Below are positions 1-10,497 of a stretch of DNA of 64,000 nucleotides, in pieces; position 1 is the stretch's first letter, and each line of letters begins with the position of its first letter. Position numbers and translations under genes: made by a program. The DNA comes from Caenorhabditis elegans (Eukaryota > Nematoda > Chromadorea > Rhabditida > Rhabditidae), in assembly GCF_000002985.6 (NCBI RefSeq), contig NC_003284.9, positions 4,340,001-4,404,000 on the forward strand, written 5' to 3'. The notes under the pieces are model-generated. The model was not told the DNA's origin, did not search any database, and worked only from the letters and a program-made list of their open reading frames with translations.

Positions 1-3000
1 GCAACAATGTAAAAGTAAATATGTTGTCAAATACTATGGATCGTATTTCAAACATTCGGATCTATGGGTGAGATTGTTTAGATAAATTTTAAGATTTTAA
101 TGCTGTGCCCAAGTGGGACTAAATAAAAGAAATTGAACAAAAATTATATTCGTTTTGTGAATTAGAGTTAAAAACAGTAAAGTTCTGATTTTTCCACAGA
201 AAAAAATGTAGCTTAAAGTGGAAATAACATTCAAAAGTATTCATTCAAATGCATGCCAATTGAAATTCAAAGATTTTATTCCCTACCCCTAGTCGAAAAT
301 CAAGAAGAAAACTGGACTAACAAAAAAACTAATTTAAAGATTGTGATGGAATACTGTGGAGCTGGGTCGATCTCCGATATAATGCGTGCCAGGCGGAAAC
401 CGTTATCCGAACAAGAAATCAGTGCAGTTTTGCGCGATACTCTCAAGGGATTGCAATATTTGCATGACTTGAAGAAGATTCATAGAGATATAAAGGTTAG
501 AAACTGTTTTTTTTTGAAAAAAAAACTGTATTTTCAGGCTGGAAACATTCTACTCAATACCGATGGAATTGCAAAGCTTGCGGATTTCGGTGTCGCTGGA
601 CAGTTGACTGATACAATGGCAAAAAGAAATACAGTCATTGGAACGCCATTCTGGATGGCCCCTGAAGTTATCGAAGAAATCGGATATGACACAAAAGCTG
701 ATATATGGTCACTGGGAATAACAGCTATCGAAATGGCAGAGGGACGGCCTCCTTATTCAGATATTCATCCGATGCGAGCAATCTTCATGATTCCAACTAA
801 ACCACCACCTACGTTTAAAAAACCTGAAGAATGGTCGTCCGAGTTCAATGATTTCATAAGAAGCTGTTTAATTAAAAAGCCAGAAGAAAGAAAAACGGCA
901 CTCCGATTGTGTGAGGTACGTATGGCTTAAAAAAAAAGAAATTTCCCAATAAGATTTATCCAAAAAATATTGAAATTCTCAAATATTCGTTATATTTGTT
1001 AAAACTGTGAAAAAAGGTACATCCACCTAAAATTCAAAATTTCGACAACTTTTTTTTGTCGCAGGGACTAGAAATTAATTTTCAATCATGTAGTATTTCT
1101 TTTTTCTATTTTTTAAAGTTTCTAGTCGGTAGTCAGCTAAACTTGTGTTCTAATCGGCTGAAAATATGTCCATGTCAGCAAAAAATGCGAGAAAAGCGAT
1201 AAACTTTCACGTTTGACTACAAAATGATGTCGATAAAAGCTTGAAATCTATAAAAACAAACAATCCAAAAAACGCTAGAACTCAACATAATTCTCTACTC
1301 GGTATTCAGAGGCAACTTCCTGCCACACTTTGACAACTTATTTAGTGCCACTAAAATAAGTTGCCAAATTGCTGGCAGGAAGTTGCCGAGTTGTTGGCAG
1401 GAAGTTGCCACGTAGTGGCAGTAAGTGGGAAAAAACATCTAAATGTTGGCAGGAATGTGCAAAAGTTTGGCAGAAAGTTGCCAAAAGTTGGCAGGAAGTT
1501 GCCTTTAAATGCCGAGGAGCGTTCTTTCCCACTTGCTGCCACTACGTGGCAACTCATTTAAAAACTGCCAAGATATAGACGGGGCCAAATTTTCATATTT
1601 CCTACAACTACTCTCAACCGAAAATAGAAGATTTCTTATAATTTGACAACCCCTTCGGAGTAATTTTTTAACTTTTTACATAGAATTTTCTACTATTTTT
1701 ATACACTTTTTTGTTGTTTTCTGTCATAGTATTACTAATACTGCTGAAAAACAAATGATACACAGTTTGTGAACATTGCTCACTTCATAGATATTTTTCA
1801 GCACACATTCATCAAAAATGCACCAGGTTGCGATATTATGCAGTTGATGATCCAGGATGCTCAAGAAAAAGCTATACTAGGACAAGCACCAATGGTTGAC
1901 AAAAAATTTCATTAGAAAACGAAAATTTGATTGTTTTTTCAGGCAGCAAGCAGCGGAAATGATGCAACGTTGCTAAGCGAGGGAATGTCCACTATGATTG
2001 ACGGTGGAGAGTCTACGTTAGTTCAACACAAAGGTATTATGATAGTTTTGAATATGTAATTTGATCATATGTGTCGTGGGAAAGTGCAAAACTCACGCAC
2101 CTAATTTGCACTACTTTGTAGCTCGATATTTAGTAGTAACGTGAAGCAGGACACAGGGAGAAATTACAAAATTACCTAGTGAAATAGAACTCACAATTTC
2201 AGACAACTATGTCACTGCTCAAAGTCTTCGAAGTCAAATGGAAAGCTTGAGAATTGGTGGAGAAATTCCTAAATCGGCATATAGTTCGTTTTTTCATGAG
2301 CGTTAAATTGCATTCACCGATATAGTTCCAGGCTCGTCGAAAAATGGCAACTCACCGCGCGTTCAACCACCGGGTCACACCGCAAGCGCTTCAGACCCTT
2401 CAAAAAACCAACCGTTTGCTCAAGATGGAACCGGTCCAAACTTTCAATTGGGCACCAGCGAGAGCAGTTACAAAGATGCTAGTTATAATATGAGTTAGTT
2501 ATTTGAAAGAAAACCAATTATAAAATGATGATCTATGAGAAAAAAAAGCTAGCATAAAAAACGTTATTCAGCTCGAATGACTTTGACAAAAAAATGAAAA
2601 ATTATTCAGGCATTTTCACAAACCTAAAATTTTATTAAAATTGAAATGTCATACCCCTTATTCTAGCCATGCATGAAATGTTAGCTGATTAAGATTTTGC
2701 CTGTAAATTCTAAAAAATGAAAAATGTCACTACTAATGTTTTGTGGAAAATTTGTATTGCATAAGTTTTGAAACTTAGAAAGACATATTTTGAAATCTTG
2801 AATTGAATCACAGTTAAAAAACACCTACTCTTTCAGTGAACACGGAAGCCGAATACGAAAATAGATTTCAACGGGCAGTGGTCGATGGAGATTTCGAATT
2901 TGTAAGTGTATTTCGTAATTTTTCTAATAACGAAATAGCTGCATTTAGTTACGAAACATCACGCTAGACGAACTGATTCGAAGGAAAGAAAGTTTGGATT

Positions 3001-3512
3001 CGGAGATGGAAGAAGAAATACGAGAGTTGCAGAGAAGGTAAAATCTTTTTTTTTTAATTGGTTGAATTTGAGGAAATTTAATTCAAACACCTCAAAAAGC
3101 CGGAAATTGAGATTTTTAACAAAAAATCCTAAGCGAATTTTCTAGCTGGATTTTTTGTGAGTTTACTGATTTAAACATCTAAAGGACAGTTTTATGAATC
3201 GCGAACTACTGCTATTTATAATTTTTAAGAAATAGTGATGCTGAAATTTTGCTCAGAATTTTTTTCTTTGATGCTTAAAATTCCATTCTCAAATTTAGGA
3301 TATTTGAAGCTTTTGGCATCGAATGTTTTCAAAATGAGCCAACTTTTCTCTTTTTTTCTTACATTTTGGAGTCAAGAAAATTGATATTAAAATCCGCAAC
3401 AGTGGCAATTCACGATTAAAGTCAAATACTAAAAAAAGAACAAAATTTCAGATACAAAACAAAAAGGCAACCAATACTGGATGTTATAGAAATCAAAAAA
3501 CGACTTCAATGA
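1..3512 (+). CDS. cst-1: MST/Hippo-type STE20 kinase with SARAH domain, 5' part outside window
   Basis: Serine/threonine kinase of the MST1/2 (Hippo, GCK-II) family; family members phosphorylate NDR/LATS-type kinases and dimerise through SARAH. Exons read by splicing: 1-67 (partial), 340-495, 538-915, 1802-1894, 1943-2033, 2203-2283, 2332-2493, 2837-2901, 2949-3037, 3452-3512. All phases agree and give 413 residues in the window; roughly the first 80 are missing, judged from the usual MST length. Visible motifs are YYGSYFKHSDLW, hinge IVMEYCGAGS, catalytic HRDIK/AGN, DFG in LADFGVAGQ, activation-loop RNTVIGTPFW and APE. The last ~60 residues (EYENRF to KKRLQ) match the charged helical SARAH dimerisation domain. 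The acceptor before 340 is poor in pyrimidines. C. elegans has two near-identical paralogues, cst-1 and cst-2; I choose cst-1 from the neighbouring collagen, so the paralogue is less certain than the family. Confidence 0.95.
496..537 (+). other. 42-nt in-frame intron inside the kinase catalytic loop
   Basis: GT at 496 and AG at 537 bound a 42-base intron between codons for HRDIK and AGNILLN. Its length is a multiple of three and it has no stop codon, so retention would insert 14 residues without breaking the frame. Splicing restores the invariant kinase motif, so removal must be the main outcome. Confidence 0.85.
1300..1570. repeat. Degenerate GGCAGGAAGTTGCC repeat in the fourth intron of the kinase gene
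   Basis: The motif GGCAGGAAGTTGCC and variants (GGCAGGAATGTGC, GGCAGAAAGTTGCC, GGCAACTTCC) recur in both orientations across about 270 bases of the large intron 916-1801. Units can pair with one another, so the RNA could form stem-loops. The same TTGGCAA theme appears more loosely at about 6720-7070, 20470-20830 and 34600-34720, so it looks like a dispersed low-complexity repeat. Small ORFs inside it come from the repeat and are not genes. Confidence 0.75.
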
Positions 3513-3683
3513 CGGCTTCGATACATGCTTGTTTAATAATAATTTTTTTGTCAATCTGCAAATATATGAAACCTATTAATTAACTAGATTGTATTTTAAA
3601 TGTCATATTTATTCTAAATTTTGTTAGATCAGAAGCAAGAGCAAACTGAACTTGTTGTGTTTTGCTTAGCTTTTTCATGCTAA

Positions 3684-3689
3684 AATAAA
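3684..3689 (+). terminator. Poly(A) signal AATAAA of the kinase gene
   Basis: AATAAA lies 172 bases after the stop codon at 3510-3512, a normal nematode 3'UTR length. Confidence 0.5.
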
Positions 3690-4287
3690 TCTGGTCAATT
3701 TTAATTTTTTTGGGAAGGTTTGTTCTGAAGGCGGATATTTTATCAGTGACTAACAAGGAACAATGGGAGTGACGGATATAATTTTTCGAATAACGGAAAT
3801 AGATAAAATTTCACTTACAATTGAAAAAGCTGCAATGAGTCAGAGCGATAGATGGTTGATCTCGATGAGTCTAGTTTTTCTTATTTGTTTGCCTACCGCG
3901 GAGTTCACGTAGCGACCAATTAATATTTTTAGGTAAATTTTGCATGGCATCCTAGTAGAAACAAAAAACCACATTCTGAGTGCTTTTTGCATTACGACTG
4001 CCGTTTTGAATCGTAAGATTTATGGCTTATGACGGACGTCCTTTTAGCTTTAGTCTGTTATAATTGTCATATTGGGTCTCTGCTGCCGTTGGGAAGCAGA
4101 TATATTTCGTCAACTACTAGCCGAGAGGGCGTTTGCTTTTTTTTTTTCAAGAAGAGGCAAATATACACTTCGAGGCGAATGTTTCTCAACTGTCAGGTAA
4201 TATTTGCGAAACCGAAATATATTTAAGGAGTGAAGGAAGCGAAGATTGCCATCGAACAAAAGTTCATCCGCTATCAGCTTATCAACA

Positions 4288-5578
4288 ATGTTCGCACTTA
4301 TTCTTTCTTTGTGTCTTTTTCAAGGTAAACTATTCTTTCAGAATTATAGTATTTTCTGAAAAATGTTTCCAATTTCTGAAACAGTTTTTTTTTGATTGTT
4401 ATAAAATATTTTTAGGAACACTTTCATATGTAATTGGAGGCGGTGTACAAGCAAATCCAAGCGGATGCAACGTATGTGGTGATAGCCCTCAGTGGAGTGG
4501 ATGGACAGAATGGTCTTCCTGTTCTGCCGCTTTTGGAAGTAGGTCTTCTATTTTTTGAATTTTTGCTATAGCAGTTTTGCGAAAACCTGACACATCAATT
4601 TAAAGAAACATTCAGTTTTACTGGTCCCGCCACAATTTCAGTGATCTTTATGAAATGTAAAATTCTACAGTGCACAGAGATTCTTGGATTTGAAATAGAA
4701 TTTCCAACACCTGGAGTCACATTTCCGCTATATGTACATCTTCATAATAATAATTTCAATTTCAGCGCCAGTCCAAACTCGCACTAGACTTTGTCCATCC
4801 GGCAACTGCCAAGGAGGTTCTACAACAGAATCAAAACCATGCGTCCTTTATGATCCACAACCAACTCAACCACAATGGGGAGCTTGGGGAGGTTGGAGTA
4901 GTTGCAGGTTAGCAATATTTTGCTTTAATCTGTTTATTATTGTTTTGTTTTCTTTATTGCCAAACTGATAAGCCTAACTTTTCTTTTTGCAGTGCCACCT
5001 GCGGCGGTGGTACGATGACGAGAAGTCGTGTTTGCAATAACGGATGCTCAACCTGCCAATGTGTCGGAGCTGCTGCCGAGTCGCAAGCTTGCAATGCTCA
5101 ACCGTGCTGCACCTGGACTGCTGTGAGAACAAATTGAGTTCAACTTCTCACTTAATAACTTTTGTTTCAGTGGTCTTCCTGGTCGGCGTGCTCAGTAACC
5201 TGCGGATCTGGAGGATCAATCACCAGATCTAGGCAATGTAGCTGTGGATCGGGAGTAAGTTTAAAATTTATAAAGCTAAACGTTTTTATTCAATATAACA
5301 TTTATAACTGTTTGTTTCAGTGTACTGGAGGCTCCGTTGAACAAGAGCCATGCCCTCAACAAGCTGCTTGCCCGTGCACAACATGCAATCAACCACCACC
5401 ACCATGCAATACTTGTAATACCCAACCGGTTGTCATTGTGACTCCAGCTCCATGCACAACTTGTTACCAACCACCAGCGTGCTCAACCTGCGGGCATGCA
5501 CAACCTTTCTATGATCCATACGGAAATGGAAGAAAGAAGAGAATGATTACAGTATCTGGAAATTCGACAAGTGCTTAA
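4288..5578 (+). CDS. Secreted protein with three thrombospondin type 1 repeats
   Basis: Exons 4288-4324, 4416-4538, 4766-4907, 4993-5122, 5171-5254 and 5321-5578 join in frame to give 257 residues. The start ATG at 4288 opens a clear signal peptide (MFALILSLCLFQG, cleavage perhaps near VQA). Three TSP1 modules follow, each with the W-x-x-W-S-x-C core: WSGWTEWSSC, WGAWGGWSSCSATCGGG and WSSWSACSVTCGSGG, then six-cysteine patterns with R-x-R strands. The first module has AAF where CxxTC is usual, so it lacks one cysteine. The tail is rich in CxxC and proline (CTTCNQPPPPC and similar) and ends with a basic GRKKR stretch that could be a processing site. TSP1 modules bind matrix or receptors; no partner can be inferred here. 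Introns are short and lie between or inside modules. Confidence 0.93.
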
Positions 5579-5634
5579 CTGTATTGAAACTTGTGTACAT
5601 TTATGCAATATTTTGCACATTCCGAAGCAATATA

Positions 5635-5640
5635 AATAAA
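5635..5640 (+). terminator. Poly(A) signal AATAAA of the TSP1 gene
   Basis: AATAAA is 57 bases after the TAA at 5576-5578. Confidence 0.7.
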
Positions 5641-7817
5641 GTATTGAGCAATTATTATTTCTATCCACTACAGCAGAATCACAGAACCACTAAAAAAACA
5701 AAAAAACTAAACAATCTCAATTATCAAATTAAATATCAGCAGACGCTTCAGTGAATGCTGCCTTAAGTGCAGGTCACTACGGATCTGGGAGTCAGGTACA
5801 ACGTTCTTGATGGTGCTCCGTCCGAGCAGGGGACTTTGGTCAATAATCGCATTGCTCCTATTGAGGGTTATTTTTTGTCATTTTTGTTAGCTTAATTATT
5901 TTGTTTGGAAATCATGCCTCTCAACAGTTAGTACATTTGATAAGATCAAATCTGTGGAATGGTCTGCATTTTTAATGTGTTTCTGTTTTTGTGCTTGTCG
6001 ACTCTTGAATAAAAAATGTCCGTTTATTTTGATTTATTTGATACAAAATTCTCATGGCTTATTTGAATAGTTAAAGAACGGGCCAAAAAAATTTCAGCAG
6101 AACAATTTTGTATAACAACTTCAAATAAACTCGAAAAAATTGGGAAGTGTAAGAAGTAGGCTGCCAGACAGGTTGGGTATGGAATTACAAGCACACCACA
6201 AAGTGAGGAAATGAATTAGAGCTCTCAATCAAAATTTGTATAACTTCAAATAAAATTGGTTGAATTTCTTCTAATGTACATATAGTTTTGGTTTCATCAC
6301 CTGCATTGTGAAATCGTTTTTAAAAGTTTAGCACTGTTGGCAAAACATAAGCGATTCATATAATTTTAATTGGAAAAATAATGATAAATTCCGAAAGAGT
6401 GATAAATATCGAGAGCGTGCTCTAAAAATTGTTCAGACTATTTTTAATAAATGTATATTTAGGTCTTGACACTTTTAGAGGAAGCAAGTGGTAAATAATG
6501 TTTCAGTCTTTCCCGTAACTGATTCTGATCTATGGTAAAATTTTTTGAATAAATAAAATTATTTTTAAAAATTGTTTAATATTTCTTTTTCTTTGATTTT
6601 GCAAAAAATTAATGTTCAAAGTGGTGAATAACAATTGAATTTTTGCGCAAACGCAAATTGATTGTTTTTTCTAAACTCTAAAAATGGACAAGTAGTTAAT
6701 TCTTCAACTGGTCGTCTTAGGAATTCTTATGAATTATGAAGGCGCTTATGAATGTCTGAAACTTTGACTCGGCAATTCGCCGCAAATTATTCACCAAAAT
6801 TATTGTTAGCAACTTTAGAATTGTCAATTGCAAAAGTTGGTAAAAATTTGGTAGAAACGTTGCTAAAGTTGGGTAAAATAAACATAACAAATCAAAAACT
6901 TGCACGAAAAATTTCTAAAGTTGGCTAAACTGGGTTAAGAATTTACAAAAGTTGAGGGAGAAATTAATAAAGATAGCTTAAAGGTTGCGAGACAATAAAG
7001 TAGGTTGAAAAGTTGTTAATGTTGGCGGATAAACGGCGAAATGTTGAAAATGGCGTTTAAAATGCTATATTTGGTGTATAAGTTGCAAATAATTTTCTGA
7101 AACTTCATCGAAAAACAAAAGATATTTTAAATGCACCAGAGAAACACAAAGAAAATCAACAAATTCAGACGGAACACACTGAAATGTCGAAACTCAACTT
7201 TTGTACCGGACCTCGAAAGAATAACGCAGCCATGTTTTTTTATATATAAATATTATTACCGGGCATTGTGGTACAATTTCTATGTTTGAAACTAAAGTAT
7301 GGCAAGTGTGAAATCTTTGAAACCATTTCAACAACGCTAAAATGACCAGATATTGGTGAAAACTCAATTTGTTCTTCTTATTTCTGGACAATTTCCAGTG
7401 AACATAGTCCATCGAACACAATTTTCATGCTTAAAGAATTATATTCAAACATTGGGAAGGTTTCAAAATGCGGCAGTGCTCGAAAAGTGGCGTACACTTA
7501 GTATCCCTGCTTTCCGACTCGAAACAAAGATTTTCCTAAAGTTTTATGAAGTTGTTTTAACGGTACATGAATATTTTTTGTACTTTCTTTACAGGCCATT
7601 ACTTGTTAGACCACTTTTGAGCTTTCAATCAACAACGATTAATTTTTGTCGGAAGTTTATACAAGATTATCCGAACTTTTTAGATGAAAATAAACAATAA
7701 CGTTATGCAAAACAATGCAAAAATTAAATTTGACTGTTAATTTTTATTACTTTTTAGGAATTCGACAAAATAAATATGAGACGATAACAAACAAAAACTG
7801 ATAAACTCATACATTTC
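5641..7817. other. Gene-poor intergenic stretch
   Basis: No gene could be supported. At 5735-5875 a short GC-richer block looks exon-like (see findings). At about 6720-7070 there is a loose AAAGTTGG-type repeat. The 115-codon open frame at 7353-7700 is AT-rich and without motif; I treat it as chance. Confidence 0.6.
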
Positions 7818-8252
7818 ACAAGGGAAGGTTCTGAACTCGTTATCGGACTTCGGTACGCCACTATATACATTCGATAGAGAATGGTTACAGATGATCACTC
7901 CAAAAAATTTAGCTGCTTCAGAGCAGGTTCGACCAAGTTACGACACTTTGAAGATGCCGATAAGAAGATAAGGGTTTTTTTGAGAATTATGAACTGAAAC
8001 TCGTATGGTATGGTTTTTCCATCATTTCCAACTATTTGAAAACATTTTATATCAACTTTTAGAAAGAACAATTTTTTTGAATTTTTTGGAATTTTTAAAA
8101 AGGGGTATTTTGGCACTTTCAAAATGTCGTAACTTGTTCGAACCTGCTCTGAAGCAGCTAAATTTTTTGGAGTGATCATTTGTAACTATTCTCTATCGAA
8201 TGTATATAGTGGCGTAACGAAGTCCGATAACGAGTTCAGAGCCTTCCCTTGT
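7818..8252. mobile_element. Fold-back (long terminal inverted repeat) element
   Basis: Arms 7818-7958 and 8112-8252, 141 bases each, are reverse complements with only scattered mismatches. Both start ACAAGGGAAGG and contain the stretch GATCACTCCAAAAAATTTAG. The roughly 150-base centre has no coding frame. This is the structure of a non-autonomous MITE or fold-back transposon. I could not identify a target-site duplication with confidence. Confidence 0.85.
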
Positions 8253-9267
8253 CAGTGATTCCCACTGCCGCTTGTGGGTACTTTTTTCGATTTCGAAATT
8301 CCGATCACGTCATTTTTTTGCTGAAACCAATTTTTTCAGAGCTTCTGTGAAATAATTTTGTAACACAGAGGTCATTTTTTCAAATGTTTATTTGCGTATT
8401 TTATTGTATTTTATCAACATTTTAAAATTGAATTAGTATCCATTTTATTTTTCTATTTAATCAAAATTTGAATACTTTATTACTTGAACAGCGTTATTGA
8501 GCAATTTTAAGCTTTTCTTGTCTTTTCTTCTAGCCTGATACAAACGGTACCGTATGACCTGCAATTTATTGTTGCTGACATAACGCCAACCATAACGCCA
8601 ACATAACGCCAACCATAACGGCAACCGTTTTCGCAATCATATCGTTTCTTGGAGTTCGACTGAATGATAGAAAATTATTCCATTTTAACTTTCTTCCAAT
8701 AACTATAATTTGTATTCCCATCTAAATTGTTTCAAAAATGATTTCGAAATGTTTGCTTGGTGCTTGGTGTTATGCACAACGTCAATTTTTTAGTATTGAT
8801 AACCATTTTTATTAGAATTCCTTTATAACGCCCTTTGTTGTACAGTGCGCACGCTTGCTATAGGACTACCCTAAATTCTTGAAGTGTTGGAAAACTCAGA
8901 CGTTTTCGATAAAATCAACGTCGATTTTTGGATACAGGGTGTCATAAATCACATAATCCCAAGTTTTCATGAATTTATCGTGAAAATTGAATACACCCGA
9001 CAAACATTTCAAAAATAAGGCCGCGCGTTTGCTATATGACCTCTGAAATTTTCGAAAATTTTCTCGAGTTTTCGAGTTTTTATGGAAAATAAGTTTCAAA
9101 ACTGTGCTTAGTTACGCTTTCAATGAAAAATTGTTCAAATTTATAACTTTTCAAAAAAAAATCATATTTCGATTTTGCTAACTTTTCCCATTTTCAGACG
9201 TTTATGCCCAAAGAGAACCTCACAAACAACTTTTTTGTTTCAACTTTAATAACCTATATGAATAATA
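8253..9267. other. Intergenic, no gene seen
   Basis: AT-rich sequence with the short tandem at 8560 and a block around 8830-9110 (GCGCACGCTTGCTATAGGAC, GCGCGTTTGCTATATGACC) that looks like old dispersed repeat. No splice-supported frame. Confidence 0.5.
8560..8630. repeat. Short tandem of CATAACGCCAAC
   Basis: Three to five copies of CATAACGCCAAC or close variants stand head to tail. Nothing else is seen around them. Confidence 0.6.
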
Positions 9268-9788
9268 CCTTTGCATAGCTTCGTGATTATTCAGCTGATT
9301 TAGACAACTTAAACTCATTTTACAGCACAATTTATGCAAAGGTTTTGACCTGTTTCTAAAGAATACACCGATTTTGAGCTCATATCTGAGCTGTCAACTG
9401 ACAAATCTTTTCTACAGTTCTCAGAGCATATACCTTACACATACATAGCTAACAAAACTGTTTCAAACATACCGTCACTGAGAATAAATTGTTAAAACAT
9501 CTACAGTCGACTAATGCCGGGTTCTCAATTTTCAGTACATTCTCAAGCTTTTTGTGTTGAGTGAATTTTCGATCACAGTTGACGGTTGAGCAAATTTTTT
9601 CTTAGTGACTGCATGATTGGAACAGTTAGAAAAATGTGTCAGGTATATATACTCTAATAACTGTAAAAAAAGATTTATCAATTGACAGCTCAGATACGAG
9701 CTCATAATCAGTTTGCGCTTAAAAAACAGGTCAAGAGCTTTGCATAATTGTCCTAATACGCTGAAAATTTACGAAACTATGCAAAACC
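9268..9788. mobile_element. Second inverted-repeat element, older and more diverged
   Basis: The left arm 9268-9441 and right arm 9636-9788 are imperfect reverse complements. Shared blocks include CTTTGCATAG at the outer ends, GACCTGTTT, GAGCTCATATCTGAGCTGTC (right-arm counterpart GAGCTCGTATCTGAGCTGTC) and a CAAATCTTT/ACAGTT segment. The centre of about 190 bases has no gene. The arms carry indels, so it is older than the 7818-8252 element. Confidence 0.75.
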
Positions 9789-10497
9789 TTTTGTTTTTGT
9801 TTTTTTTTTACGTTCAAATAAATATTAAATAATAATAATAATTACAGCTACTATTCAAATCATGTGATGAAAATTGAAATGAAGAAGTTGTTCGGGAGCT
9901 TCTTATTGAGACTTAAAAATCAAGATTTTAATTTTTTTAACGTTAAAAAACAGACTAATTTCTTATCAAAAAAGTAATTGAACACTGTCTTGAAATTTAT
10001 TTTTCTATAAAAACTCAAAAAATCGAAACTTTGGTGAAATTTTTCAAAAATCTCAGGGGTCCTACAGCGAACGCGTGGTTTTTATTTTGAAATATCGGTC
10101 GTGTTCAATTTTATTTTATGAAATTACAGGTTTGTTAACACTCTGAATCCAAACATCACAATAGTTTTCCGCAAAAATATCTGAGATTTCCAATACTTCA
10201 AGAATTTAGAAGAGTCTTATGGAAAGCATGCGCAATGTATTTTTGCAAGTGTTCTTATTACTTCAGTCGTAAAAAATGCCACACAATTTTATTTGTTTAC
10301 GGATTTTCATACAGTTTTCCTTTTTAACTCTCTCAAAATTAATGTGAAAATTATGATTGTTGAATTATTACGTATATTTTTCAGCACTCTGATCGAGGAA
10401 AAGGAAAACAGCAACTAACTTTATATTTTATAATAAAGTTATATTAAAGATATATTAAGAATAAAGTTATATTAAAGTCAAAAGAAACTTTTTAAAA
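9789..10497. other. Intergenic, no gene seen
   Basis: AT-rich with poly-T and an AATAATAATAA run near 9825. It holds the putative promoter of the USP-like gene, but I see no clear core element. Confidence 0.5.

Noticed and set aside
1338-1578. Four overlapping frames in the kinase intron
   Set aside because: Produced by the GGCAGGAAGTTGCC repeat; none continues into exons.
7353-7700. 115-codon plus-strand frame
   Set aside because: No motif, no start context and an AT-rich composition like the surroundings; treated as chance.
7895-8179. 94-codon minus-strand frame
   Set aside because: Lies inside the fold-back element and its two ends are the repeat arms.
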